DNA of 24,998 nt from a virus. The notes beneath the pieces are model-generated. The model was not told where the DNA came from. It searched no databases and saw only the letters and a program-made list of their open reading frames with translations. The stretch spans positions 1 to 24,998 of IMG/VR virus record IMGVR_UViG_3300035241_000033; one strand, given 5' to 3'. This document shows positions 1 to 6,203 of this stretch, piece after piece. Position 1 is the first letter of the stretch. The number at the start of each line of letters is the position of its first letter. The translations under genes and the position numbers were made by a program.

Positions 1-1
1 G

Positions 2-589
2 GAGGGCGAAAAACTCCAACCCCAGACCCTGCTGGGCCTCCCGATCCGCGAGGCAGCGCCCGGCGAGCTGCCGGAGCTCGGCGAGGTGGTCTTCGGTTCC
101 CTCGATCTCTACGACCGCCGACCATATGGGCGCCGGCGGGTGAGCAGCCCGAGCGACCAAGCGGCAGCCGACGCCGCGGCCAGCGCGGGCGACCGCCACC
201 ACACCACAGCAGCGCAGCGGCTCTACGCGCGGGAGTGCGCCACCGGCCGCTGGTGCCACCCGCCCGAGCTCTACTTCCGCACCGAGGCGCCAACCTGCGC
301 AGGTTGCGGGGAGGCGGTGACCTGGCGTGGCGAGCCCCGCCGGCTGCCTGGCGGCTGGATCTACCTGGTCCGCTGCGCCTGCGGGGACGATGAGATCACC
401 TCTCCCTTCCGACTGTGCCGCGGCGGCACGCTCTCCTACTGGCGGCGCATCCTCGGCTACCATGTGCCGGGACCACCCGACCATGAAGCCGGTGGCGCTC
501 TTCGAGCACCTGGTCCGAAACTCGACGCCGGAGGCGGGGGTGGTGGCCGACTTCTTCGCCGGCTCGGGTACGGCAGTACTGGCCGCTGA
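2..589 (+). CDS. 5'-truncated Cys-rich ORF, possible zinc ribbon; frame breaks down near 470
   Basis: I do not recognise this protein. The reading frame is already open at the window edge, so the true start is probably upstream; GTG at 86 and GTG at 140 are internal candidates without a convincing ribosome binding site. The middle holds CxxC (codons at 296-307) and CxC (374-382) pairs plus other Cys and His, which suggests a small zinc-binding ribbon (inference). Codons are strongly G/C-ending up to about 465. After that the frame turns Gly/Arg/Pro-rich with poor codon use, while the +1 frame becomes a clear methyltransferase sequence. The part after about 470 is therefore probably not genuine protein. 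Either the gene is frameshifted into the methyltransferase piece downstream or two genes have been joined and damaged here. Confidence 0.5.
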   Translation, partial: EGEKLQPQTLLGLPIREAAPGELPELGEVVFGSLDLYDRRPYGRRRVSSPSDQAAADAAASAGDRHHTTAAQRLYARECATGRWCHPPELYFRTEAPTCAGCGEAVTWRGEPRRLPGGWIYLVRCACGDDEITSPFRLCRGGTLSYWRRILGYHVPGPPDHEAGGALRAPGPKLDAGGGGGGRLLRRLGYGSTGR

Positions 590-746
590 GCTCTCGGGCC
601 GCACCGCCCTGGTGGCAGAGGCCGACCCGCGCTATGCCGACGTGATCCGCCGGCGCTGGTACGAGGCGATCCACCCCGAGGCCACCGAGGCCGAGCCGGG
701 CGCGTGGCGCGAGGCAACGCCGCTCCTCGAGGAGGCGCTGGTATGA
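462..746 (+). CDS. C-terminal catalytic fragment of a DNA N4/N6 methyltransferase
   Basis: These 94 residues match the end of N6_N4_Mtase-type (PF01555-like) DNA methyltransferases. HPTMKPV is at residues 5-11, followed by the S-adenosylmethionine-binding motif I as DFFAGSGT (30-37), then an acidic E-x-DPRYADVI stretch (53-62) and a final RRRW. In this class motif IV (D/S-PP-Y/W) and the target recognition domain lie N-terminal to this piece. Neither is visible in this frame or in the overlapping upstream frame within the window. ATG 462 is the first Met next to the conserved block, but no good ribosome binding site precedes it. The gene is either the tail of a frameshifted methyltransferase whose N-terminus lies off the window, or a remnant. 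Alone it should not methylate DNA. Confidence 0.65.
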   Translation: MCRDHPTMKPVALFEHLVRNSTPEAGVVADFFAGSGTAVLAAELSGRTALVAEADPRYADVIRRRWYEAIHPEATEAEPGAWREATPLLEEALV

Positions 747-1057
747 ACCGCAGGGAGTTCCTGTCCAAGCTGGTGCTGGCTGGAGGCCTCGCCACGCCGG
801 CCGGCCGCGCCGTTCTGACCGCGAGCACGCAGGTCCTGCACGAAGCGCTCGCGCCCGAGGGCGTGGTACTGGTGGCCACCCCCGAGGTGATGTTGAGCGT
901 CCCCGTCGAGCTCCTCGAGGATTCTTGCCTTGACCTCGAAGCCTTCCTCGCGCGCGAGGTGGCCGCCTCTTTCCTCGAGGAATGGGAGACGGAGCCCAGC
1001 CCCTTCGGCAACCAGCTCGAGGTCGCCTTCCGCCGAGCGATGGCTCGAACCGCCTGA
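743..1057 (+). CDS. Small protein with twin-arginine-like N-terminus, function unknown
   Basis: ATG 743 overlaps the stop of the methyltransferase fragment (ATGA), which favours this start over an in-frame ATG at 704. The 104-residue product begins MNRREFLSKLVLAGGLATPA. This has the RR-x-F-L core of a Tat signal followed by a short, weakly hydrophobic stretch and Ala residues that could allow cleavage. Residues 30-100 are acidic and probably helical (LLEDSCLDLEAFLAREVAASFLEE), and I recognise no family. Export through Tat is only suggested by the motif. The hydrophobic segment is short, so the motif may be a coincidence in a cytoplasmic protein. Codon use matches the neighbours. Confidence 0.6.
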   Translation: MNRREFLSKLVLAGGLATPAGRAVLTASTQVLHEALAPEGVVLVATPEVMLSVPVELLEDSCLDLEAFLAREVAASFLEEWETEPSPFGNQLEVAFRRAMARTA

Positions 1058-1105
1058 AATCCGTTCGCGCGGTCCACTTTCGTCCACTGCGCTCCACTCC
1101 CTTGC

Positions 1106-1134
1106 TTGACATGTCTAGATGAATCGTCTAGACT
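1106..1134 (+). promoter_or_regulatory. Sigma70-like promoter overlapped by a perfect inverted repeat (operator candidate)
   Basis: TTGACA (1106-1111) is a consensus -35 box. After 17 bases comes TAGACT (1129-1134), a 4/6 match to the -10 box. The arms GTCTAGA (1113-1119) and TCTAGAC (1127-1133) form a perfect 7-bp inverted repeat with a 7-base centre that covers the spacer and the -10 box, which is the position for a repressor dimer. It lies in the 102-base gap between 1057 and the HNH gene start at 1160, so it should drive the HNH gene and the small-gene run behind it. Confidence 0.6.
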
Positions 1135-1159
1135 TCCAGGCATTGGGAGGGAGAACCCG

Positions 1160-1612
1160 ATGACCACCGCGACCCGCTTCATCCGCCTCGACGATCTGAC
1201 CACCATCAAGCCCAACGCCATCCTCTGGGGCTCCCCGAGCTCGGCGGTGCGCGTGCGCCGCCCCGCACTCTTCAAGGAGCAAGCTCCGGGACGCGTCCCC
1301 TTCCTGCCGGTATCCGCGATGTGGGCGGTCCGGCTGGTGCCGGCGATCCCGGCAGAGACCCGGGTGGCGCGGATCGCCTATCTCGTCGCCCGCGACGGCG
1401 ACGGGTGCTTCTACTGCGGCAACCGCCTGGACTTCGCCGCCTGCACGATCGAGCACCTGGTGAGCCGATCCGCGGGCGGTCCTGATCACGCCTCAAACCT
1501 GGTCCTCTCCTGCTCGGGCTGCAACGCCCACGCGGGCCATCTCTCGGCCGCCGAGAAGATGCGCCTCGCGCTGAGCCTGCGGCTCGGGACGGGACGGACC
1601 GCCACCACCTGA
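1160..1612 (+). CDS. HNH endonuclease
   Basis: The product is 150 residues. The C-terminal half carries an HNH fold with zinc ligands: CFYC (83-86), the catalytic-strand IEHLV with His99, Asn113 in HASNLVLSC, and the second pair CSGC (118-121). These are typical of standalone phage HNH nucleases that nick or cut DNA with a divalent metal. The N-terminal 70 residues match nothing I recognise. ATG 1160 follows GGGAGGGAG at suitable spacing, so it is preferred over the longer ORF start at 1106, which would lie inside the promoter. HNH proteins encoded near terminase genes assist cos cleavage in some phages (for example HK97 gp74). Here the terminase is 4.6 kb away, so that role is only a possibility, as is homing or host DNA cleavage. 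Confidence 0.85.
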   Translation: MTTATRFIRLDDLTTIKPNAILWGSPSSAVRVRRPALFKEQAPGRVPFLPVSAMWAVRLVPAIPAETRVARIAYLVARDGDGCFYCGNRLDFAACTIEHLVSRSAGGPDHASNLVLSCSGCNAHAGHLSAAEKMRLALSLRLGTGRTATT

Positions 1613-1624
1613 AGGGAGACGACG

Positions 1625-1978
1625 ATGAGCGAAGCGACGAGCGAGAAGGTGTACCTGCTGAACGGCGAGCCGGTGGTGCTCGCCGAGTTCCTGGCCCAGG
1701 ATTTCGACGACGACCTCACGGAGGGGGAGGGGATCGGCGAGACCCGGGCGCGGCTGCTGGAGCTCCAGCCCGGCGGCGTGGTGATGATCGGCGGGGGCGC
1801 GGCCCCCCTCTTCGAGGTGCGGTGCGTGCTGGCATCCTTCCCCGCCCCGGTCGAGGAGCCCCTCTGGGAATCCCCTCCCTGCATCCAGCGCGCGCCGCGC
1901 CGCCCCGAGCTCGGCCGCGGCAACATGACCGGCATAGGGCAACTGCTCGCCCCCTTCACCCGGAGGGCACGCCGGTGA
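1625..1978 (+). CDS. Hypothetical phage protein, 117 aa
   Basis: I do not recognise a family. The start is supported by GAAGGGAGACGACG just before ATG, 12 bases after the HNH stop. Residues 1-70 are well-behaved and acidic (a QDFDDDLTEGEG stretch), with a hydrophobic GGVVMIGGG segment that could be a strand-turn. Residues 75-117 are rich in Pro and Arg and look unstructured. The last codon overlaps the next gene's GTG, so translation is probably coupled. Confidence 0.7.
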   Translation: MSEATSEKVYLLNGEPVVLAEFLAQDFDDDLTEGEGIGETRARLLELQPGGVVMIGGGAAPLFEVRCVLASFPAPVEEPLWESPPCIQRAPRRPELGRGNMTGIGQLLAPFTRRARR

Positions 1979-2379
1979 GCGACCGCGACCCGATGCCCGA
2001 CGCCTACGACCGCCTCCTCGGCGGGCTCGACGGGCTCCCCGACGTCGTCCACACCCAGCCGTCGACGGTGCGCACCACCGTGCCGCTGCTCGGCCATTCT
2101 CAGACGTACATCGTCCAGACGTACCGCCAGGCCGGCCAGGGGGACACGATCTTCCTGGAGATGGTGGGGCGAGACGGTAGCCTCCGGCTGGCGATCCCCG
2201 CCAAGGTCGCCGACACCATCGCCCGCCAGCGCGACGCCCTCACGGCGAAGTCGCGCAGCAAGGCGGCACGCGCGGCGGCCCAGGACCGGAAGGACCGCGG
2301 CGAGGTGCCGGGCTTCATGAAGAACCCGGGCCGAGGCGGCCGGAAGGCGGCAGGAGGGAGGAAGCCCCGTGCCAAATGA
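1975..2379 (+). CDS. Hypothetical phage protein, 134 aa, basic C-terminus
   Basis: GTG 1975 overlaps the upstream stop (GTGA) and is preceded by CGGAGGG, so this start is preferred to the longer reading from 1822. The N-terminal 85 residues look like a small beta-rich domain (YIVQTYRQAGQGDTIFLEMVGRD is a central stretch, given here with its last residues shortened in mind). The C-terminal 50 residues are very rich in Lys, Arg and Gly (repeated RK, GRGG), suggesting nucleic-acid contact or a disordered tail. No catalytic motif is visible and function is unknown. It overlaps the next gene by 11 bases. Confidence 0.7.
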   Translation: MSDRDPMPDAYDRLLGGLDGLPDVVHTQPSTVRTTVPLLGHSQTYIVQTYRQAGQGDTIFLEMVGRDGSLRLAIPAKVADTIARQRDALTAKSRSKAARAAAQDRKDRGEVPGFMKNPGRGGRKAAGGRKPRAK

Positions 2380-2587
2380 CCGCGAGCGCCTCATCGCCTA
2401 CGTGCGCCGCTACTTCGCGCGCCACCGGCAGGAGGAGTTCCCCACCGTTCGCCGCGTAGCGCGAGCGCTGGGCATGCGCCAGGCCGACGTCGAGACGGAA
2501 GCCGACGAGCTTCCCCTCATGCTCACCGCCTACCACACTGCGCCAGCGCAGCCGCTCGGCGATCACTTCGTGGAGATCTGCGAATGA
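2369..2587 (+). CDS. Small helix-turn-helix-like protein, 72 aa
   Basis: GTG 2369 follows GGAGGGAGGAAG at good spacing and lies inside the end of the previous gene. The segment EFPTVRRVARALGMRQADVETEADEL resembles a winged or simple helix-turn-helix: a helix with conserved Ala, a Gly-Met turn, then a second helix. This fits a small DNA-binding regulator, but the match is by eye and weak. Its stop overlaps the next ATG (ATGA). Confidence 0.65.
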   Translation: MPNDRERLIAYVRRYFARHRQEEFPTVRRVARALGMRQADVETEADELPLMLTAYHTAPAQPLGDHFVEICE

Positions 2588-2808
2588 CCGCCCGGCGTAT
2601 CATCGAGCCGCAGCAGCAACCCGAACCGGAGCTCATCCACTGGGAGGCGGTGGAAGAGCGCCTGCGCAGGTTGGAGACGGTCTACGCGGAGATCGGCACC
2701 CCCGGGTGGTTCGTCCGCGAGCACGTCCTCCGCCCCCTGCGCGACCGTTGGAACCGAGGCGAGCGCACCCCCGCGCTCGCCCATTCGATCGAGGAGGTCG
2801 AGCTGTGA
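2584..2808 (+). CDS. Hypothetical phage protein, 74 aa
   Basis: No family is recognised. The protein is charged and probably helical, with a Gln/Pro-rich start and a central block (WEAVEERLRRLETVYAEIG) that could form an amphipathic helix. It is translationally coupled on both sides: ATGA with the upstream stop and GTGA with the downstream start. Codon use is typical of the region. Confidence 0.65.
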   Translation: MTARRIIEPQQQPEPELIHWEAVEERLRRLETVYAEIGTPGWFVREHVLRPLRDRWNRGERTPALAHSIEEVEL

Positions 2809-3233
2809 TCCGCTGGCCCTGGAAGCTCCTGCACAACCTGGTCGCCCACCCCTATCTCGCCTTGACGGGCGCCATCGGCGCCGGCGAGGCATCCGCCGCC
2901 ACCTTCCACGACTGGACGGGCGCGCACGCCTGGCCGGTCCCCACCGACGCGGAGGAGCGCCGCCTCGAGGTCTGGGAGAAGCTCCGCGAAGCCGAGGGGG
3001 CCGCCGAGGCCGCCGGCTTCGAGCACCTCGCCGACGCGCTCGGGACGGTGGCCGCCCTCTGGGCCGCCGGCTTCGAGGACCGAGCCGCGCTCGCGCTCGA
3101 TCACGCCGCGGCGCCACTTCTTTCCCTGGCGGCCGACGAGCTGCCGGTTGAACCGGAATCGATCTATGCCCGGGCCGAGCGCCGCGGCGACCGGTTCGAA
3201 GAGGACGCAAGGCGGGAGGCGCGCCATGGCTAA
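2805..3233 (+). CDS. Hypothetical phage protein with HNLVAHP motif, 142 aa
   Basis: GTG 2805 overlaps the preceding stop (GTGA), so it is preferred to the in-frame codon at 2706. The N-terminus holds KLLHNLVAHPYLAL and then FHDWTGAHAW. This HN-x-x-AHP plus FHDWT pair resembles small uncharacterised proteins in other tailed phages (from memory, not searched). The remainder is Ala/Glu-rich and helical. A conserved His/Asn pair could mean metal binding, but there is no firm basis for a function. It overlaps the exported nuclease gene by 8 bases. Confidence 0.65.
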   Translation: MIRWPWKLLHNLVAHPYLALTGAIGAGEASAATFHDWTGAHAWPVPTDAEERRLEVWEKLREAEGAAEAAGFEHLADALGTVAALWAAGFEDRAALALDHAAAPLLSLAADELPVEPESIYARAERRGDRFEEDARREARHG

Positions 3234-3795
3234 CCGCCGCGCCGTCCTCCTCGCCCTGCTGCTGCTGGTGAACGCTGGGGCCGAAATCGTGAACGCCAAC
3301 CCCCGCTCGGCGTACAAGCGGCCCCGCTGGCGGGACGATGACCACGACTGCCAGAACACCCGGGTGGAGGTCCTGATCCGGACCTGCCGCCCCATCAAGC
3401 TCTCGGCCAACGGCTGCAAGGTGCTCTCGGCCACATGCCAGGACCTCTATTCCGGTGCCGAGGTCTCCTCCGACACGCCCGCGCAGGCCTTCCAGATCGA
3501 TCACCTCTTCCCTGCGGTGGAAGCCTGGACGAGGCGCGACTGGACACCGGAGAGCTTCGCCGACTTCTTCAACGACCAGAGGAACCTGATCGCCACGCGC
3601 GCCCGCACCAACCTGCGCAAGGGCGACAAGATGCCGCAGGAGTGGTGTCCCGCCGAGCGAGGGGCGCGCATCCTCGCCGCGCGGCGCTTCCGGCGCATCG
3701 CCCGCGCCTATGGCCTGCCGATCCGGCCCGCTGAGGAAGCCGGCCTCCGGGCATGGGAGGCCGGCACGTGCGCGCCGACAGCCCGGGTGCTGTGA
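3226..3795 (+). CDS. Predicted exported HNH nuclease (DUF1524/GmrSD C-terminal type)
   Basis: The 189-residue product starts with a signal-peptide-like segment: a basic MANRR, then AVLLALLLLVNAG, then small residues up to about residue 24. The rest fits secreted HNH proteins of the DUF1524 group. It has DHDCQNTR (39-46), Cys pairs at 54, 64 and 71, the catalytic QIDHLFP with Asp92-His93, FFNDQRNLIA (114-123) supplying Asn120, and NLRKGDKMPQEW (129-140). ATG 3226 is chosen because the longer frame from 3148 adds residues ahead of the signal peptide. Export to the periplasm or outside is inferred. It might degrade DNA of competitors or host, or be a moron gene expressed from a prophage. It is followed by a GTGA-coupled small gene. 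Confidence 0.75.
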   Translation: MANRRAVLLALLLLVNAGAEIVNANPRSAYKRPRWRDDDHDCQNTRVEVLIRTCRPIKLSANGCKVLSATCQDLYSGAEVSSDTPAQAFQIDHLFPAVEAWTRRDWTPESFADFFNDQRNLIATRARTNLRKGDKMPQEWCPAERGARILAARRFRRIARAYGLPIRPAEEAGLRAWEAGTCAPTARVL

Positions 3796-4010
3796 ACGGC
3801 CGACAGCCGGGGGAGGAGTGGCTCCTCTCCCGCGCGGACACCAACAACCTCACGCTCTGGGCGGTGACCCTCGCCCAGGTCTACCTGCTCGCGCCCGTTG
3901 AACAGGAGCCCGAGATCGAGCGTCTCTTCCTGGAGGCCTGCGAGCTCGCCGGCGTCGAACCCGAGGACATGATGCGAGCCGTCCGGCTCGCGGAAGGGGA
4001 GGCCTCCTGA
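3792..4010 (+). CDS. Hypothetical phage protein, 72 aa
   Basis: GTG 3792 overlaps the nuclease stop (GTGA). An in-frame ATG at 3753 is possible, but the overlap pattern matches the neighbours. The protein looks helical and acidic, with a hydrophobic stretch TLWAVTLAQVYLLAPV (about residues 19-34) that is too polar-flanked and short to be a confident membrane helix. Family and function are unknown. Being coupled to an exported nuclease makes an immunity or accessory role imaginable, but nothing in the sequence shows it. Confidence 0.6.
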   Translation: MNGRQPGEEWLLSRADTNNLTLWAVTLAQVYLLAPVEQEPEIERLFLEACELAGVEPEDMMRAVRLAEGEAS

Positions 4011-4213
4011 TGGACGAGAAGAACCTGCCGCCGGCGCTCAAGGGCGCCCGCGTGATGCTCCGCGCCAACCGTCGGCCGGCCAAGAGGAAGCCGCCGAAGC
4101 CCGGCGCCGCGGCAGCCGAGGAAGCCGCCGAAGCCCGGCGCCGCGGCAAGGCCCGGACGAAGCGGAAGATCGAGAAGAAGACCCGGAAGGCGCAGCGCAA
4201 GGGGAAGCGCTGA
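4010..4213 (+). CDS. Very basic Lys/Arg/Ala-rich small protein with internal out-of-frame duplication
   Basis: The 67-residue product is dominated by Lys, Arg and Ala and ends KIEKKTRKAQRKGKR. Such a composition suggests binding to nucleic acid. The start shares one base with the previous stop (TGATG). The middle is encoded by a 31-base exact direct repeat with a 34-base period. Because 34 is not a multiple of three, the two copies are read in different frames, giving KRKPPKPGAAA and then EEAAEARRRGK. The protein is therefore young in its present form or tolerates change. No family is recognised. Confidence 0.6.
   Translation: MDEKNLPPALKGARVMLRANRRPAKRKPPKPGAAAAEEAAEARRRGKARTKRKIEKKTRKAQRKGKR
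4084..4148 (+). repeat. Tandem direct repeat, 31 identical bases, 34-base period
   Basis: Copies lie at 4084-4114 and 4118-4148, begin GAGGAAGCCGCC and end GCCGCGGCA, and are identical over 31 bases. The period of 34 bases shifts the reading frame between copies inside the small basic gene at 4010-4213. Confidence 0.9.
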
Positions 4214-4494
4214 TGGCGGCCGGGTGGGCTCCTGGCTGCGGGATGATCACCGCCGCCTTCTGGTGCAGGGACTGTGGGCTCTACCACCGGCTGCCGGTGA
4301 TCGTCCACATGGGGGCGCTGCCGCCGGCTGTCATCATCGGCTCCGGCCCTGGGGCCGGCTACCAGTACAACCTGACCGCCGAGGACCTGGGCCAGACGGA
4401 CGGGCTCTCGGTGCCGGTCTACCGCCCCGTAGCGGAATTCGTCCTCCCTGACTTCCCGCCCATGGCGGCGAGGAAGAAGATCCCGAGCGTCTGA
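4213..4494 (+). CDS. Hypothetical phage protein, 93 aa
   Basis: Start by TGATG overlap with the previous stop. One CRDC pair (residues 18-21) followed by GLYHRLP gives three possible metal ligands near the N-terminus, but a second Cys pair is missing, so a complete zinc finger is not supported. The middle is Gly/Pro-rich (IIGSGPGAGYQYN) and the C-terminus is Pro-rich then basic. No family is recognised. It is coupled to the 304-residue gene by another TGATG. Confidence 0.65.
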   Translation: MAAGWAPGCGMITAAFWCRDCGLYHRLPVIVHMGALPPAVIIGSGPGAGYQYNLTAEDLGQTDGLSVPVYRPVAEFVLPDFPPMAARKKIPSV

Positions 4495-5408
4495 TGGCCG
4501 CCAGAAAGCGCAGCGAGCTCGAACGGTCCGAGGAGATCTTCTTCCTCGTGCAGCTCGCCCGGGCCATGGGCGATGAATTCGGCCCCACCGTGGCCGCCAA
4601 CATCCTCAACGAGCGCCGGGCGGCAGCCGCGCGCGAGACCGCCCGCGCGCTGGGGGCGTCCGACGACGAGGCCGAGCAGGCGGCCCGCGATGCCCAGCTC
4701 ACCCCTCAGCAGATCGGCATCGACGTCCGGGTCGCTCAAGAGCGCCTGCAGCAGGCGACCAACGTGGCGTCGGCGCTCTGGATCGATGACGACATCGCCG
4801 AGGTCTCGGGGCAGATCGCCCAGCTCGCGCGCCTGGCCGACATGATCCTCGAGGACCTCCAGGCCTCCCGCTCGGTCCGGTGGACGCGCACCAAGGGCGA
4901 GAAGGTGACGCGGAAGGTGAAGAAGCCCGGCCAGGACAAGGAGGTCGAGGAGTCGGCGCTCGAGCCCACGGGAATGGTGACCCATGCGGAGGACGGGCCC
5001 GCCCGGGCCGCCCTCTACATGGTCTATCTTCGCAACCTCGACCAGCAGGCCAAGCTCCGAGCCGAGCGCCGGCAGCTCCGCTTCGGCCGGCAGTGGTTCC
5101 CCGAGCAGCGACAGACCAGCTTCACCGAGGCGCTCCTCCAGACCGAAGACCCTGAGGCCGCGCGCAAGGCGGCGCTCGCCATGCTGGCCCGCGACATCGC
5201 CTCGCTCTGCCGGGATGAGCAATTCGCCCTGGCTCCGGCGACGGCGCAGTCGATCCAGGCCGAGCGGCTGCGGCTCACCGCGCAGGCGCAGCGGGTGCGG
5301 CAACTCCAGGAATTCGTCGAGGTGGTCTCGCCGGCGGACGGTCCCAAGGGCGGGGTCGAGGTGGTGGTGAGCCGGCGGACGGCACGCCCCGAGGCGGCCG
5401 GCGCATGA
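4494..5408 (+). CDS. Hypothetical alpha-helical protein, 304 aa; small terminase candidate by position
   Basis: I do not recognise a family. The protein is almost wholly helical and charged, with long Ala/Glu/Arg/Gln-rich stretches (about residues 40-120 and 195-285) that could form coiled coils. Between them is a basic segment (TKGEKVTRKVKKPGQDKE) that might contact DNA. It starts at a TGATG overlap and ends in ATGA overlap with the next gene, making a pair directly ahead of the terminase leader. Phages usually encode the small terminase subunit just before the large one, so this protein or the next is the best candidate here. There is no clear helix-turn-helix, and the assignment is positional only. 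Confidence 0.7.
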   Translation: MAARKRSELERSEEIFFLVQLARAMGDEFGPTVAANILNERRAAAARETARALGASDDEAEQAARDAQLTPQQIGIDVRVAQERLQQATNVASALWIDDDIAEVSGQIAQLARLADMILEDLQASRSVRWTRTKGEKVTRKVKKPGQDKEVEESALEPTGMVTHAEDGPARAALYMVYLRNLDQQAKLRAERRQLRFGRQWFPEQRQTSFTEALLQTEDPEAARKAALAMLARDIASLCRDEQFALAPATAQSIQAERLRLTAQAQRVRQLQEFVEVVSPADGPKGGVEVVVSRRTARPEAAGA

Positions 5409-5950
5409 TCGCCTTCCTGGTGGATGGACCAGCCGATGGGCGCATCCTGGCTGTCCAGGGCGCCGGCTCCCTCCGCTTCCCGGTTCGACAGAAGTTCACC
5501 CTGGTCGACCGGCTCCTCGGGGCCAACGAGCGCGCCCTCGCCTTTCTCCAGATCGCTCAGGACAGCCAGAAGAACGCCTTCGAGCTGCTCGCCGCGCTGG
5601 ATGCCTTCAAGGTGGCGACCGCCTGGCCGCGGCCGGGCCTGAAGCCTACGGAGAAGAGGTGGGAGGCCTCCCAGCTACTCGCGAGGCGGGCGGAGTACTG
5701 TGTGCTGGCTTTCCTCCGGTCCGTGTCTGAGATGTTCGGCGCTCCGGCTCACCCGACCGGGATCTTCGGCACCCCGCCGCCGGGCGGCAACGTCGCGCTC
5801 GACCGGCTGGAGGAGGTGATCCAGGCGGAGGCGGATCGGCACCCCGAGCAGGTGGCGAAGATGCAGGAGGCGCTCGACCGTATCCGAGTCCTGACCGGAA
5901 TGCGCCGCGGCGCCGATGGCAAGCCGCCAGGCAACCCGGGGACCAACTAA
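5405..5950 (+). CDS. Hypothetical phage protein, 181 aa, last gene before the terminase leader
   Basis: ATG 5405 overlaps the upstream stop (ATGA). The N-terminal 40 residues look beta-rich (IAFLVDGPADGRILAVQG, then RFPVRQKFTLVDRLLG), and the remainder is helical with a Gly/Pro linker (TGIFGTPPPGGN, about 119-130) before a last helical pair. No catalytic motif is visible. It could be a small terminase partner by position, or an unrelated early protein. The gene ends in a weak terminator-like hairpin. Confidence 0.7.
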   Translation: MIAFLVDGPADGRILAVQGAGSLRFPVRQKFTLVDRLLGANERALAFLQIAQDSQKNAFELLAALDAFKVATAWPRPGLKPTEKRWEASQLLARRAEYCVLAFLRSVSEMFGAPAHPTGIFGTPPPGGNVALDRLEEVIQAEADRHPEQVAKMQEALDRIRVLTGMRRGADGKPPGNPGTN

Positions 5951-5969
5951 CGCCCCGCTTACGTTTTTT
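5937..5969 (+). terminator. Weak rho-independent terminator candidate
   Basis: CGGGG (5937-5941) can pair with CCCCG (5953-5957) across an 11-base loop containing the TAA of the upstream gene. A run of six T (5964-5969) follows after six bases. The stem is short and the T run is offset, so strength is doubtful. The position at the end of the accessory gene run is right. Confidence 0.35.
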
Positions 5970-5998
5970 CCCCAATTTCAAAGACTCACCCTTAAAGG

Positions 5999-6023
5999 GG
6001 CCTGTTTGCCAGGAAAACAGGCC
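5999..6023 (+). other. Hairpin, 9-bp perfect stem, 7-base loop
   Basis: GGCCTGTTT (5999-6007) is the exact reverse complement of AAACAGGCC (6015-6023), with loop GCCAGGA. No T run follows on either strand, so it is not a standard intrinsic terminator. It could be an RNA structure, a protein site, or part of a packaging signal. Confidence 0.7.
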
Positions 6024-6089
6024 GTAAATGGGTGGTTTTACCCAGATTCTCCCTCTATGCTGGGGCGAAATTCCCCGCACCAAGGCATC

Positions 6090-6119
6090 TAGACATCTTG
6101 GTGTTTTGGTGCCTAGAAT
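6090..6119 (+). promoter_or_regulatory. Promoter-like pair ahead of the terminase
   Basis: TAGACA (6090-6095, 5/6 to the -35 consensus) and TAGAAT (6114-6119, 5/6 to the -10 consensus) are 18 bases apart. It overlaps the TCTAGA at 6088-6093, a hexamer also found in both arms of the operator candidate at 1113-1133. A late promoter for terminase and head genes is plausible. The match is by eye only. Confidence 0.4.
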
Positions 6120-6156
6120 TCTCGAAACCCCGATGCCCCGCCCCGCGGCATAGGAA

Positions 6157-6203
6157 GGGGGCGAGCCGGCCGGAAGAGTAGGGCGCCGGTCGCGCTCGCC
6201 CCC
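6157..6203 (+). other. Strong GC hairpin 28 bases before the terminase start
   Basis: GGGGGCGAGC (6157-6166) is exactly complementary to GCTCGCCCCC (6194-6203), a 10-bp stem. Four more pairs (CGGC 6167-6170 with GCCG 6185-6188) can stack inside beyond a 3' bulge. The terminase GTG at 6232 has no visible Shine-Dalgarno, so this structure may influence its translation, or it may be a DNA signal for packaging. Confidence 0.7.
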
